Shown here piece after piece: positions 14,401 through 29,400 of a stretch of DNA of 64,000 nucleotides. The translations under genes were made by a program, and so were the position numbers. The DNA is from Crossaster papposus. Its lineage: Eukaryota; Echinodermata; Asteroidea; Velatida; Solasteridae. Within the stretch, counting starts at the first letter, position 1. Each line of letters begins with the position of its first letter. Location of the stretch: contig JBAIAA010000659.1 of the NCBI GenBank assembly GCA_037893245.1, forward strand, positions 62,001-126,000, given 5' to 3'. Below the pieces are notes generated by a model that did not search any database, was not told the DNA's origin, and worked only from the letters and a program-made list of their open reading frames with translations.

Positions 14401-17400
14401 TGTTCTAACTCTTTGCATTGCGCGATACGCAAAACGCAGTGCTGCACAAATCATTGGAAATTCAAAAGCTGTGCGTTTGCGTCCTATGTGGATTGTCACA
14501 TTCTGCAAACTGTTATTGATGTGCACGTGTGGTGCATTCTGGTTTTGTGCGCAGCACCATCCGTGTTCAGTATTTACTGCACATCAACTTTGCATGAAGA
14601 TAAATTCAGTCAAGTGTCATATGAGACACAGACGCACTACGCGAGCAGAATAACTAATATTGTTTCTGTAGTTAAGCATTCCCCCATAGACTTTGTACAA
14701 CAAAATCTTGGTGAAAATATCTTTCTATTAAGAATTTCATTGTGAAGACCTTTTCATTTATTGTTTGTTGGACTCCATAGGGTACAAAATTTAGAAAATT
14801 TCAAAAATTGACTTAAATTGAAGAAATTTGACATATATTGACGAAAATTGACATATTGATATAGATATTGACATATCGCATAATTATATAGCATCTTGCC
14901 ATATGATAATAATTAGACTCTAAAGATGCAAAAGAAAAAACGGCACGATCAGGGGAAAGGTGAAAATGTGAAAATGACTGTGATTTTCGTCATTTGGTTT
15001 GTTTTTTCTTAGTTTTTAGTTTGAAAAAAAAAAGTTTTTGATGCGGCAGCAAAAAAAGTATGCACCCGAGGACGCGAAATTAATTAATGTTTTTCTTTGG
15101 CCTCACGGATATCTTCTTGTTTGTGTGTTCATCAGCGTCTTGAAGAGTTACTGAAGGAGGAAGCGAGGAGGATGAAGGAGAATAAAGAAGCCCCGGTGGT
15201 GATGAGACGACGGTTACTGCAGCTAGTACGAGAACACTCCTTGCAGCTAGACACTGATGAACTCTCTCAGGTTAGTCAACCAGAAGGGACAAACACAACT
15301 AGTCTCATGACTGAAGGGATACAAATCAAATAAGTTAAGAGGGCCTAATATTTCGATCTTAACAAGATCTTCTTCAGAGACATAATGGCTGTGTACACGA
15401 AACAAACATATATAGGGCAACATACAGCATGATGCACATCATACCTGGCAGGAGAAACACAAAAGAAAAGTCATGTACAGAGTTCTGTGGGAACAACAAA
15501 AGGAGGATTAGGCTGAAGGATTAACTGAGGGCACATAAGTTCCAACTCCGTCATGGTTCAATGGATAACTAATTATTAATAATAATAATAACAGTTTTAT
15601 GCAGGGTGGTCCCCCAACAAAAAAACAGAAAGGCCTATTTTTAGTACCCTCCGACCAAAAACACTAGTTTGGATCGACGGGGAATCTTTCTAGATAAAAA
15701 AAATGTTACTAAGATCACCTGATTCGGTTGAGTAGTTTTCATTCTAAGGACCTTTTTCTGGAATACAGTCGGGGGTCAGTTGGACAGGTGATCAACAGAA
15801 GTGTGACAGCAATGAAAAGACTATGATGGAAATTCTTAACAGCACAGTGTCAAGGGATTAAGGTTACGTAACAGCAAAAGTTTAATGTAAGTGTCGAGGC
15901 TATTTTTTTCACGCTGCAAATTCACAAAAATTCACAAAGCGAATGCTTTGTGACGTCAAATTTTAAACGCATTTTCTTTATGAACTAGCCAGCTGTAAGG
16001 GTTGGGGTTGTAATAATAGGCTGTTCTACTTAATTCTTTTTAACCACCTTGTATACTCCCAAATTCCTCGCTGCAAATCAGAAAGTCTAAACATTTTGTT
16101 TATTAACATTTTGTCCGATTTGTTTTTTAGGCTGTACGGTTTCTTCACGAGACGGGAGTCTTGCTACACTACAACGATCCTGTCCAACAGCTGAAAGAGA
16201 TGTACTTTGTGGATCCTGAATGGCTGTGCAAGATCATGGCGTTGGTAGTAACTGTGAGGGAGATCAACCCATTCATCAGTCCTAACGGGGTGAGGGTTTT
16301 ATTCATCATTGACTCCATAGATGAACTCTAGAGGGGGCTATGATGTATTTAGGGCACGTTGGCTTGCATGTACAGATAGCTTTGAAGTCTACACCATATT
16401 ATTAACTTGCTATATTGTAGTGACAATTGCTTTCTTAGATTTGAATCACCAAGTTGACACTGGCAAGGTGGATGGTAGAGTAGTCTAGTCCTCTGTAATA
16501 GAAAGCAATAGGTTTTTGGTTCGAGGCCCACTCGAGTAACTGTTGAAGGTTTTTCTGGAAAGCACTCAGACAACACTGAGTATATATGTAAACGGCTAAA
16601 CCCAGTATTAACAACTAAAACCATGGGCCTTTTAGAATTCCTGGTTTCATCTTCGTCTTTGGCTTAGTTGATTTAAGGCTCCCAACTGCGAGAACTGCAA
16701 GAACTCCAGCCACATTCTGGTGCCTGTTGTGCTTCAGAAACATTAGGGACTTTTCGATTTGCACGTTCACACGTGGACTGCGACGTATGCGGTCCCAAGT
16801 AGACTGCGACGTATGCGGGCACGCTGAATGTTGTTATTGCCTTTTCGATTTCACACTACTTGAAGTTGTAGAAATGCTTGTACAGCAACTCATAGTCAAA
16901 TTATTTTTCACAATTATTTTCTTTATTTTGTATGTGAAGGTTCAGGAAGGATGATCCAATTTCGGTGCATAGGACTGTACTCGATAATTATGCTGCAACA
17001 AATTGGCGATGCATAAATAAAATGCGTTCATTTTATGGATTATTCTACAAAATTACAGACAAGAAAATGTGTTAATTTTAGCGAACTTACGCTTCCACCA
17101 CTCTCTGCTTGAAGAATCAAGTCAATCGGGTCCATTTTGTAACTTCAAATGTGGTGTTTCTTTCCTGATGTGGTGTTTCGTTTCTACAAAATAGTGATAT
17201 GCACACTATGTCGTCACAGTTTTCCAACGACGGCAAAACAAGGTTGAACGCGTTCGAGAATTCTGCTACGAACGACGAGTTCGTCGATGCGCATGCGCAC
17301 TGCTTCACAAATGACCGCATACGTCGCAGTCTACTAGTAAACGTGCAAATCGAAAAGTCCCAGTGATATGCACACTATGTCGTCACAGTTTTCCAACGAC

Positions 17401-20400
17401 GGCAAAACAAGGTTGAACGCGTTCGAGAATTCTGCTACGAAGGACGAGTTCGTCGATGCGCATGCGCACTGCTTCACAAATGACCGCATACGTCGCAGTC
17501 TACTATAGTAAACGTGCAAATCAAAAAGTCCCTATTCAATCGATTGATATGAACCCCAGGATTCTAATATTTCCATTTACTTCCATTTCAATTTGATTCT
17601 CAGTGATTCGGAAATCGGAGGCAAAGCCAAACTGAAGACAAAGCTAAGGTTTCAAAAACTACCTATATTTATGCGACAGGATTGGGACCACCAATAACAA
17701 CAGGGCATATTCCTATAGATGAATAGGTATCCACAGGGTTTCGCAAAATAGATTCTTGGAGTTTTACTAAAAAGCTATTATTTTCCAGGGCATGTTTATC
17801 GGTCGCAAATTAATCTTTGTGGTCTAAGAAAGAAGGGTTTAGGGTTACAACCCTAGTTGAAATTGGACCACTTTGAAAGTAGCCATTGATGTTACAAGAA
17901 TTTTGTACATGAGAACAAAGAGATGTCTCCACAAGGATACACATTTGAGGAGACTTGTTTTATGGATGTAAACAGAGATATGCCTGCACACTCACTAAGT
18001 TCTAATATATTTTGAATTCACCAGCAAATGAGGATTAGTGACTTGCCAATTCTCTTCATGAGAACCGAGGATCTCCCCATAAAACGACTCCTTCCACAGT
18101 ACCTCAAGCTTCTTGAAAAGTGAGTACTCTACTGAATGTCTGGACCGTTCACTGACTGGTTTATCGGCAAACCAGTGGACAGACCAGAGCCGATTTCACT
18201 AAAAACTTAAATCAATCTTAGGAAGCCTAACTCATTCTAACTTGCATTGGATCTATTGCAAGTTATGATGAGTTACTCTTCCTATTAAGATTGATCTTAG
18301 CGTTGATGAAATCAGCCACTGATCTGCCAAATGGAGTTTTAATATTTATAAGGGAATACAAATGTGTTGTGTGTGGCATGATGAGTGTGGCGTGACGTGA
18401 CGCAGAACGCACCGGTGCTGGTCTAGTTTAAAGGTAGGATAGACCATTGGTAATTGCTTAAATTATCACGAATAGGTGGATTTGGGGGTAGTATTTTATA
18501 GTAAATATCGTTTAACTGACCTGTCCGAAGTTTTACATTCATGGATGCTGAGAAAAGCAAGATAAACAGCGTTCGTTTTTTTAACCAGCGTCGGGCAGTT
18601 GTTGTTATGTTGTTCTTATTTTTTTCGCGATCGTGCACACATGGCAAACGTTTATGAGTTGGTCAAAAGAATTGCTTGCTTGGATTTGTTGGATCAGTAT
18701 TTCTGACGTGCAATCTGTCGGAAGTTACACATATTGCAAAATATTTATTTTGTATTTGTTTTCTTTGCAGGTTTGAGGTTGCACTTCCAATTACTGACAC
18801 GGAACTTTTGATTCCTTGCAAGATGCCTAGTCAGAAACCCGCCATTAGTCTCCCTTCCTCCAACAGACAAGGTGGGACGAAACATCAAATAATTAGTCTC
18901 AAATGCTCGGTCAGCCCAAAATGACAAAAAAATTGACAAAGACTATGATGTTGCAGCCCACAGCTTCTATTTGCAAAAGCCTGTTGATAAAATCTCATTA
19001 AAACAAATTGCCATGAAAATACCATTAACCAGTTTGCATTGGATGCCGTGTATACACGCAAAGTGTTTCAGGAATTCAAAATGGATGACGGATAATCACG
19101 TCACGAGCAAGGCCAGAAATACCTGGCAGCTCGCAGCAAGCAAAGCCGGAAATATCAGGGTGTGCTACCCACAGATGCCGTCCTCAACCCGCCTTGGATT
19201 GAGATTCGTGAAAAAGAATCCCATGCCTGGGCCCAGTCAATGTACACTGGTGCACTTAGATGCATTCGGCTACCAACACCAGCGCATGAACGGCCAACTT
19301 CTGAGACAATGTGAGCTAAAGTCCCATTGAACATTGTCACAGTGGTTTTCTTCTGCGTTGAGTGACCACAAACTCCAAGGCAGTTTGGCCTTGAGATTTC
19401 TGACCTGGGGCCAATTTCATAAAGCTGCTAAGCACACAAATGTGCTTAGCACAAAAAAGTCTTGCTCATTAAAAAACAGGTTATCAGCCAAAATTTTACG
19501 TGTTTTTCATGCTAAGCAAAAAACCAGTTGATTATCAATCAAAAACAATCAAGATCACGTGAAAATTTTGTCTGTAACCTTGTTTTTGCCGAGGACAAAT
19601 TTTCATGCTAAGCAAATTTGTTTGCTTAGCAGCTCTATGAAATTGGCCCCCGATGGATCTTGCTGCACTGGGAAAGCTTGTCACTTTGACAAATGCTGTA
19701 TGTTGCTGTTTTTGGCAGGGTTTCTAGCCAAAATACCCTGAAGGGTTACGGTTAAGGAGTGCATCAGAATTATAACATTATTGATGCTAGATGTAACGGG
19801 GACATAAACAAATGTGGACCTAAAATGTCTAGAATGAGCCATTTTAGGGGTGTGCATTTACGGGTAGTTTGGGAACTGGGTACCTAATTACAAAAAAACA
19901 CGGGTACCCAGGTACCCAAAAACCTACTATATATAGTGCAGTTGCCATAGAATTGTCAGACCTTTCAAAACCTTTCAAGTTTCCTGGACTAAAGGGTTTT
20001 GAAAGGTGAGAAAAATGTCTGACAAAAGGAACCTACTAAAGATTTTGAAAGGTAAAACTACTCTCTGAACAAACTGGTGTGAGAAAAAAAATTCCTTTCA
20101 AAAGGTATTGAAAGGTGTAGAAGTGCAGTAGCAACAAATTCTGGAGCGTTTTGAAACGTAATTATAGCCATTTTGCCCAGTAAGCAGATTTTAAAAGGTT
20201 TTGAAAGGTAAAACCATAGGAGGGATAAGAAACCTACCCCAAAATTATTTAAATCTCAGAAGTTCTTTTCAGCTTGTTCATAAAGATCTGCACTATAATA
20301 ATGCCACATCAGTTAGCTAATTACAGCAAGATATAGAAGAGTTTATAGTGAGCTTTGCCTTGAGGTGTAAACTTCAAATTTGTGAGCGTCATCAATTTGA

Positions 20401-23400
20401 AACATATTTTGTTTTCCTATGCAGCCTGGTTTCACTTTAAAAATCGCCAACAAATGACACTCAAAACCTGCATTTATCGTCGGAAATGTTCCTATGTAGT
20501 GTGTAAAGTTGGCTACGAGTACTAGACTCAATAATAGAGAGGTTTCGCCTGCGAACGGGTACGGTTAGCTTAACGGATACGTCATAAATTTTTGCAAACA
20601 TATGACGTCACAGCTCTTCACTATCCGCTAACCGTGTACAAGGCACGGATATCTCGCTCGCTACACGTGAATATAAAACGCGTACGGATAGCTAAACGTA
20701 CGCGTACGCATATCCGTTCGTGTGCGAAACCTCTCTAATCTGGAACCAGTTCCTGACATCAATAGTCAGGTATTCAGGTAATTGGTTCCGATGCACAGCC
20801 TAAGTCATCTGTGGTCATTTGGTTTTGTCTCTTAGATCTGTTACACCGTGTGTATGACATGCCCTATGTTCCAATTGGTTTGTGGTCGCGTCTCATATTG
20901 CGTCTTCTTGTCTTCTCAACGCAGATGCTTCAAACAGTGAGTGGTTTTGTTTTTTTGCGATTTATTGAGAAACTTGGCATTTACAACTTTGTGTAAAAAA
21001 AAACCAATAAACCCTAATTTTATATAGTGTGTGCAGGCTCTCAAGAATTACTACTTTGACCTACTTGTCCTACTTTTTTCTTGAAATTTCTACTATTTTC
21101 TACTTTTTCCTCCCACAACTCTGAACAAAAACCTCATTGGATATTTGTTCCTAACTATCAAATGTAAGTGAAAAAGATTAAAACTGCTGCAAACTGCTTA
21201 CTGGCTGGAATGACCTGAAATATACAAATCAAATAAGTTAAGAGGGCCTAATATTTTGATCTTAACAAGATCTTCTTCAGAGACAAAATGACTGTGAACA
21301 AGAAACAAACATGTAAATGTAAGTCACGAAGTGAATAGCTTTGGGTGTAGGAGTACTGCAACTGTACTTCTAAGAGCTCAATTAAGGATGGAGCACAAGT
21401 GTTGTGAGTGCAGAAAATGGCAAATGAGGCTGATGATGCTGGGCGAATATCAACAGAAAGTCCTACTTTTCTATTTTCTCCTAAGTAGATCCTCCAAGGT
21501 CCTACTTTTGTCAAGAATGATAATGAGGAGTCAGGGCTGTTAGGATTAATAGAAAAACAAAAATAGAGTAACAAATAATCTCATATTTAATCATTTTTCT
21601 TTTTACAAAATAATATAAATATTTTAATTTTGTTAAGCCGTCATCTGTCGCGTCTGCTTCAAGCGATGATATCTCCAAGGAAACCAAGTATTGGAGAGAG
21701 GGTATCTTTGTCTGTTGGTCCAGGGTAAGTCCTGATGTCATTCGTTGTAAACGATGGTTAGGATTCGAACCCGTGACATGGAAAAGGAAGGCTGGGAAGT
21801 ACCACTTTGATCGTCTTGCTCCCCTGTGTCCTGGTTTGCTTACCTTGTATGAAGGAAAACTGGAGGGAAGTGTGGCCTAGTGGGTAGGTGTCTTGACTTG
21901 TGATCAGAGGGTCATGGGTTCAAATCCAGCTGCTTGTCTGATGTTTTGGCATTGGAAAGGATGTTCTACTCCTACTTACTTATCTTCAATCGAGTATACC
22001 TGTTTTAAAATTAATATCACTGCAAAACTACTAAATATTTTAGAAAAAACAAATGTCTGTGGAAAGGATAGAATTTCCTCTGTCTTAAATGGTGTAAGGT
22101 TTTATTATGTCATTGAACAGAGGACATTGTATACCCTTTCTACAGACATTTGTCTTTTTCCGAAATATTCAGTAGTTTTGCAGTCATATTGTAAGTATCT
22201 TTGTTTGAGGGCGCTAGTCAGAAGTGATAAACACCAGGAATCCGTGTGCCAGGGATCACGCCCAGTTTTATGATACAACCTGGGAAGCGACATTGTGCAA
22301 CTAGTTTTGTTAATAAATAATGAGTAATTTGCTTTTTATGTTTGCAAATGGTGTATACTTCATCTTTAACACCGGCCTTGCAAGCAATATTGGTTTGTTA
22401 TATACTTTACCTATAACTTGAACTGACCTTATCATATGAAGAAAAAATTAGCATTAGTGAAACTCACAATAATTTGGAAATTGCACCTATTTTGTTTGAC
22501 ATCAGGAAGCATTCTTCTGTGTGGAATCACTACAAAAGAGTCTGGACGGGCTGAAAATCACTGTGCCTCAGACTAAAGATGGCAATAGGTGAGATTGGTT
22601 ATTATTACATGCCATCTGTATTCTAGTTTGTCTTGATCGAAGAATAAGACTCGTCAGACAGATTAGTCAGACATAGTCAGACAGATTAGTGTAAACCATA
22701 AAGCTATATTAAATTACTAGTGCGCTGGCCATATGTACAAAGTGATGCGAGCTGGGCGCATCCATGTTTGTGCACAAACCTATGGAAACCTCAACATTTT
22801 GTATGGCTTTTGTACGGCTATTTGCATATCTGCGTGTGTAGTCTATACAGTGCGTTACTGAAGCCGATACGCCTAAAACCGAAATGCAAGATAAGCAAAT
22901 GAGCGCCGAACATTGCAAATGCGCGTGCGTATCTGCGCGCTGCAGTTCATTTGCCGTGACTTTTATAAACTGACATGACGCGCGTAAAGTTGTTGGCGTC
23001 TGTTTTACTTGCACGCGCGTTGCATTTAGAGTACACTTTTAAAATTAAATCCATCTATTATGTTCTACAACACGCACATGAATTCAAAATGTGTGCGTGC
23101 AGAATGGATTCAAAGTATCTCCGCACGTAAGAATAAGGAGTTAGCTCTATGGTGTAAACATTGTTCAATTGATGATACAAGCATGGAATTTGGTAATTCA
23201 TTTGTCCAGACTTCTTGGCCTGCTCTGCGATCACGTGGATGACCTGATAGAGGAATGGTTTCCTGGCCTGACTGAGATGGATCCAGTGCTAGGCAAGACG
23301 TTGGTTCAACGAATCGTACCCTGCGTACTCTGTGAAGGTCATTATTTGTTTCTTTCTTACTGATAATGGTACCCTTAGAAGACAATCCCGTTCATTTATG

Positions 23401-26400
23401 CAACAAAATATTCCAACTTTTCTGACCCCAATTTTCTCTTATCCTACCCCAACAAAATGTATGTTTATGACCTTTGTCCCCGTTTTTCCATCAAATTTTC
23501 TACTATTTCCTACTTGTTGTCCCACAACTCTGACAAATTTAATCTCATTGAATATTTGTCATAGCAGTGTTACACACTGTCAATCGTAAATAATGCAATA
23601 AAGGGTTTTGAGCGCAGGAGTACTGCAACTGTATTTCCAAGAACAAAAGTTGAGAATGAAGCACAAGTGTTGTGAGTACAGAACATGCCAAATGAGGCTT
23701 ATGATGCTTTGTATAGGAGCATTAACAAAAAAAATACTCCTAAAAGCCTGCAAAAGTCTTCCTTTTATCCTGTATCTTTTAAAGTCCTACTTGTCTTTTA
23801 AAACATTTTTTTACAATTTTGATCCTACTTTTCTCCATTTTTTAAAACAATTTTGATCAAATTTTTTCCCAATTTTTGTAACAATTTTGATATTGCTTTT
23901 CTTCTACTTTTTTTAACAATTTCGATTTTAGTTTTCTCCTACTTTTTTGACAATTTCGATCCTACTTTTCTTCCACTTTTCATCTTGGTCTGCCTAAAAG
24001 CCTGCTTTTAGTTTTGTTATAAAAAAATCAATTGCAATTAGTCTTAAGATCTTATTTCAAAGTGTTTTTGTCTTTTTTAATCTGTGCCAGTCTTAATCCT
24101 TATGATTAATTTGTCGTTTATTCCGTCCTCCATTGTCCAAAGCAGAACACAAGATTCACCAGTTTCTACTGGACGACCTGATAGAGAAATCAGAAGAGAG
24201 TGACCACATTGTGTGTCCTAATCACGTGGATATGCAGGTGCCTTTACGTCTACTGGTAAGGCTTCCATATGTGACCCGCACCTACAAAACTCGACATAAG
24301 TCGCACAGGCTATTTCGAGATACAGCTCTGTATTTAACTGTTAAAGGCATTTAACTCATTGTTTGAATCCCATAGAATCCCGTATACACGCAGTTTTAAA
24401 TTCCTCCTAAAATTGAAAGTATGTATTGGTATAAAAGTGGTTTTGGAAAAGCTGAAGATGCGTACTAAATGGAAACAACAATATCGCATTAAAAAAAATT
24501 TAAAAAAACTTGCGTTTTGTGGGAGCAGGACACATACACTGCATACAGACTCACAAAGAATTTTAAAGATTTTACATGTTACATATATCTTGCTATGGTA
24601 TTTCATTATTAGTTGTGATTGATTGGATAAAAAGATGTTTTAATAAATGTGCCTGTAAGAAAATGACAAATGCTCCGTCATACTTTCTCAAAATATCACA
24701 TTCTTTGGCTGGGTTCTGGCGGTCTGTTCTTGACACATGAAACTCGTTCTCGCGCTCAAATGGCAGAACGCGACCCAAAAACATTGCACTTGGAACAGGA
24801 TCACACACACTATCCATCGGGGTTTAGCACAAACAAGTATCGCAGAGCGTTCAATTCAAGCCTTTATGTGCTTGTAATGAACCAACCAAAATATGGAAGT
24901 GTTTTTTCTTTTTTTAACATTTTAGGCTCCTGACGTGATGCTCGCTGATCTTGATGACAGATTTCTTATTGATCCTAAACAGCTGCAGTTCACACCAAGG
25001 TACCGTTATAAAACTCGTATCACACTTTAAAAAAAGAGAATAAATATATTTAAATAGAAATTGTTCTGAGGAAGACTTTAACCAGTTTGCGCCGTTTTTT
25101 TTCTCCACATCACCGAGGCACGAGATTATTTTTAACGAAACTCGATCCAAGGCGGGTTCAGGCCGATGGTAACGGAAAGCAGACCCACGCATTTCCGACC
25201 TTGCTCGCTGCTAATGGACTTTTCCGGCCTTGAAATAACTGCAGGATTCAATTGTGTACAAGCCTGAAATGGTCAATAAGTGATGAGTATTCCTGGTTCT
25301 GTGTTTCAGTTCCTCACAGATGCTTGGAGACGGGAGTTTTGGGTCTGTGTACAAAGCCAAATACAAAGATCAGGTAATTCAAAACTCTTTCGATTCTTTT
25401 ATATGTACGGATTTGTAACCGAGTCAGTCACGAGTCAGTCACACGACAGTCACCACAAATCATCACTAGTCATTAAGTTCCTTGTCAACTCACAAGCTAT
25501 TTAACCTCTTGATGCTGCGGAGAGGCTATATCCGCGGCCCACTAATCCGTCTAGAATGCTGTTGTCAGCTGTGCTATGCAGTAGAACACGGTCTGTGTGA
25601 CAGCTGATTGCTCAGGCCCATTGTGCAGTGCAGCTACTGTACAAATGCTGCTGTGCGTAAAACTGGCGTCACAGGGTTATATGAACTGTGACAAAGGTAT
25701 TCTTTTGTCATTGTTCATAATCTCTGACCAGAGTTTTTAATTGACTTGTGAATTGACCCAATAACAACTCTGTTCAAGTATGACATCACTAGACTTGCAT
25801 CAAATTCTGGAATTGAATATGAAACCTGATTTTCACAACTTTTCACAAATAGGAAACCTAGTTTTTAGTAAGAAACCGTTTTCACACAATTTTGACTCTT
25901 TTTTTTTGCACAAGTGGGAAACCGATGTTCACACTTTTTCACACAACTTTTATAACTGTTCAAACAAGTGGGAAAAAGTCCTATTCCCATTTGCAGTGTT
26001 AACTTTCAATTGCACTGTACTGTATATGTATTCATGTGTAAATAAGCTCTAAAATTTGCAGTCACATTGAAAATAATAACGTTCCCAATCAACTTTTATT
26101 AAAAGCCACAAACTAATATTGGATTGAATAAGCATTTACTCTGCCACCTTGAAAACCCCACTAGTGCTAAATCTAAAAGAGCTACCCAGCCCTGTGTTTC
26201 TCATACTTACTTCGATTGTTAATTTTTTTCTTTCTGTTCTGTTCTCCCTAGTACGTTGCAGTTAAGATGTTTGGCATGAGTCCAGATGTCCATCCACATC
26301 GACTTCTAAGACAAGAGGTTGTATTGTCTTGTATTTCTGAATCTCTATTCTAGTTTGAACTTTCTGGGCAAATTATGACTACAGGTATTCAGACAGGTCC

Positions 26401-29400
26401 TCAATACAAAAAATATATCACTATAAAAATAGAAATTACTAATATTGTGAGGTGCCTTGTTACTTAACCAGTTCGCGCCGGGATTATTTTAACATCACCG
26501 AGTCGAGGGGCGGAATTATTTTTAACAAAACTCGATCCGAAGCGGGTTCAGGCCGATAGTGCCGGGAAGCACACCCATGCATTTCCGGCCTTGCTCGCTG
26601 CTGACAGACATTTCCGAACTGGAACTTGGCGTGTTTATGCGTCATCCGTTTTGAATTTGGGGAAAAATCTGCGTTTATATACGTCATCCGGCGCGAACTG
26701 GTTAAAGGGTAAGATGCATCATTTGGTTTGTTGTAATTTTTAGAAAACGGATTTGGAGGCTCAGTATGTTATAGCAAATATTGTTACACTGACCTGTTTA
26801 TGGATGCTGGTAAAACCAAGAGAAAAGACATTGTTGTAGACTGGTTCCCTGATATAACAGCAATTTATAGATGTCGGGAAATTATCAAGTCGGTGAACTA
26901 GACTACCAATTTTTGTTCAACAATGGTCGGCTGACAATCATTAGAAATTTATTTTTTGAAAATGAAAATACACCAGGTGCTGTTATTTCACAGGATGCTT
27001 GAGACTGTTATTCATTTACGGTCAAGTAAGGTATTTCATAATAATTCAGAATTTATTTTTAAAGTTTACAAATGTATATTTCCTATATTGCTATATAAGC
27101 ATGGCTTTATTAATCCTGGTTCTTACTTAGATGCAATTTTGACGACACAAAGCATTCGCTGCAAAAATTCGCCCGAGTTGAAATCTGTTAAACTTTTGCA
27201 AATTTGCAGTGTCAAAACTCCCTGTGTAGTCACAAATTTGCATTCGCGTTTGCTTTCCCACCAAGTATAATCTGGGCTTTAATATCATTATATTCCTGAT
27301 TGTACAGGTCACCATTCTGAGACAGTTACAGCATCCTAGTCTAGTCTCCATGGAAGGCGTTGGTTTGAACCCCAGGGTTCTTGTCCTTGAGTTGGCTCAG
27401 CTTGGATCATTGGCCTCTGTACTGCGCAACAAGAAAGTGACTAGTAGGAGTCTACAGCACCGCATTGCCATGCAGGTATTTAAGTTTGGTGTCTTTAACC
27501 CTTTAAACTCAGGCCTGTTTTCGAAGATTTTGTTTGTGTTGCTAGTTTGTATATACAAATATCATTTACAGTGTACAAATCCCATATAATTATGTATTAT
27601 GTAATTATGTATCATGTATTATGTAATTATGTATTATGGCTATATTTTGGGAAAATTTTTGGACCCCCAGGAGCTTTTAAGGGACTTATAAGTCAGATGT
27701 AGCGTGGGGCTGAGTGCAAAGGGTTTATAACCAAAACTGTCTAAGAGTAAAGAGTAATAGCAAGCTATTATCAGACTAGTTAAGCCAGCCTGCTAAAGGC
27801 CGGTTCATACTTTACGCGTAAGCGAATGCGATACCAATTTGACGTCACAAAGCATCAGCTGTGAAAATTTGCCGTAGTTGAAAAGTGTTCAAATTCGCAG
27901 TGAGTAAACTGCCAGTGACGTCACAAAGTCATGTTCGTGTTCGCTTTCGTGCCGAGTATGAACTGGGCTTTAGACCGCGGTATTGCAAATTTGCCCAAGG
28001 TAAATTTTTGTTGTCATCTTGTGTGACAGGTTGCTGAAGGACTGATGTTTCTCCATGAGCACCGCATCGTCTACAGAGACCTGAAACCAGACAATATCCT
28101 CATCTTCTCTCTCTCGCTAGGAACTCTGGTCAGTATTTATACTTTTTAACCCCTTTGGAATATTCTTGATTCCTAGTAAATTCAATTGATTATAAGTGTC
28201 ATATTTCTGTGTTTCTTTTGAGAGATGATTTTATGACTGGAAGTGTGGAATACACTATGACCAGCTCAGTTTGCTGATTACCTCCGACAAGAAGGTTATG
28301 TTTTTGCCACCATTTGTTTGTCTATCTTTGTTTGTTTGTTAGCAGGATTACAGACAAACTACCGGGGATTTTAATGAAACTTGGTGGGTAGATAGCTTAT
28401 GGGTCAAGAATGATTCCATTAAATGTTCAGATTGATCTGGATCCAGATCAGGAATCGGAATCACTTTGAATGATTGTTTAACGTTTAGAGATAGGGCATT
28501 TTGTAGTTGGGCAGCATTTGCCAATTGAAGGAAACATTAAGGCGCATTTCTTAGGTTTTGGGAGTTGGGGTTTTTGAGGTTGGGTTTATGAGGTCGGGGT
28601 TTTTGAGGTTGGGGTTTTTGAGGTTTGGGTTTTTGAGGTTGGGGGTTTTGAGGTTGGGGTTAATGAGGTTGGTGTTTCTGAGGTTGGGGTTTCTGAGGTT
28701 GGGGTTTCTGAGGTTGGGGTTTCTGAGGTTGGGGTTTCTGAGGTTGGGGTTTCTGAGGTTGGGGTTTCTGAGGTTGGGGTTTCTGAGGTTGGGGTTTCTG
28801 AGGTTTGGGTTCTTGAGGTTGGGTGGAGTTCTGTGCCCTCTGAGTACCCTTTTTCTAGTTTACATATGTTAACACAGTCAGTCAGCCAAAGCAGACAGCA
28901 GACATCAGACATCAGACTTACGCCTACATCTAATTTGTCATGTTATTTTGTTTGCCGACAGCACAATGCCAAGATAGCTGATTATGGCATTTCTAAGTTT
29001 GCCACCCCATACGGTCTACGTGCACCAGAGGGTACCCCAGGCTACCGAGCGCCTGAAGTCATCAGAGGCCTATCTACATACAACACCGAGGTACTGAACT
29101 CAAGGGCTTGCAAATAGTCCTACTTTTTCTATTTTTAAACAAATTGTTGCTCTTTAGTTTTTCCACTTATTTTTTAAATTCCTAGTATTTCCTACTTTTT
29201 TCCTAAAAAGAAATCTTATTGAAAACAATTTCACAAATAAACCACAAGGGAAAACAATTTTGTAACAGTGTTATTTGTGTATTAATTTTTGTATTAGTTT
29301 TTGTAATGAAAATCGCCCATCACAAGTCCAAAGGCCACTCGAGGTGTGGGCTAGTGATGGGCGACACAAGCATTTTTGGAATCGAGAATCTATTCGAAAG

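Noticed and set aside
21860-21940. A functional tRNA gene
   Set aside because: A and B boxes are recognisable, but no acceptor stem or complete cloverleaf could be drawn; the same holds for 16400-16560, 36640-36700, 36900-36985 and 60100-60175.
28558-28912. Overlapping open frames of about 105 codons on both strands with five-residue repeats
   Set aside because: They are translations of the 15-bp minisatellite; a unit divisible by three without stops opens frames automatically.
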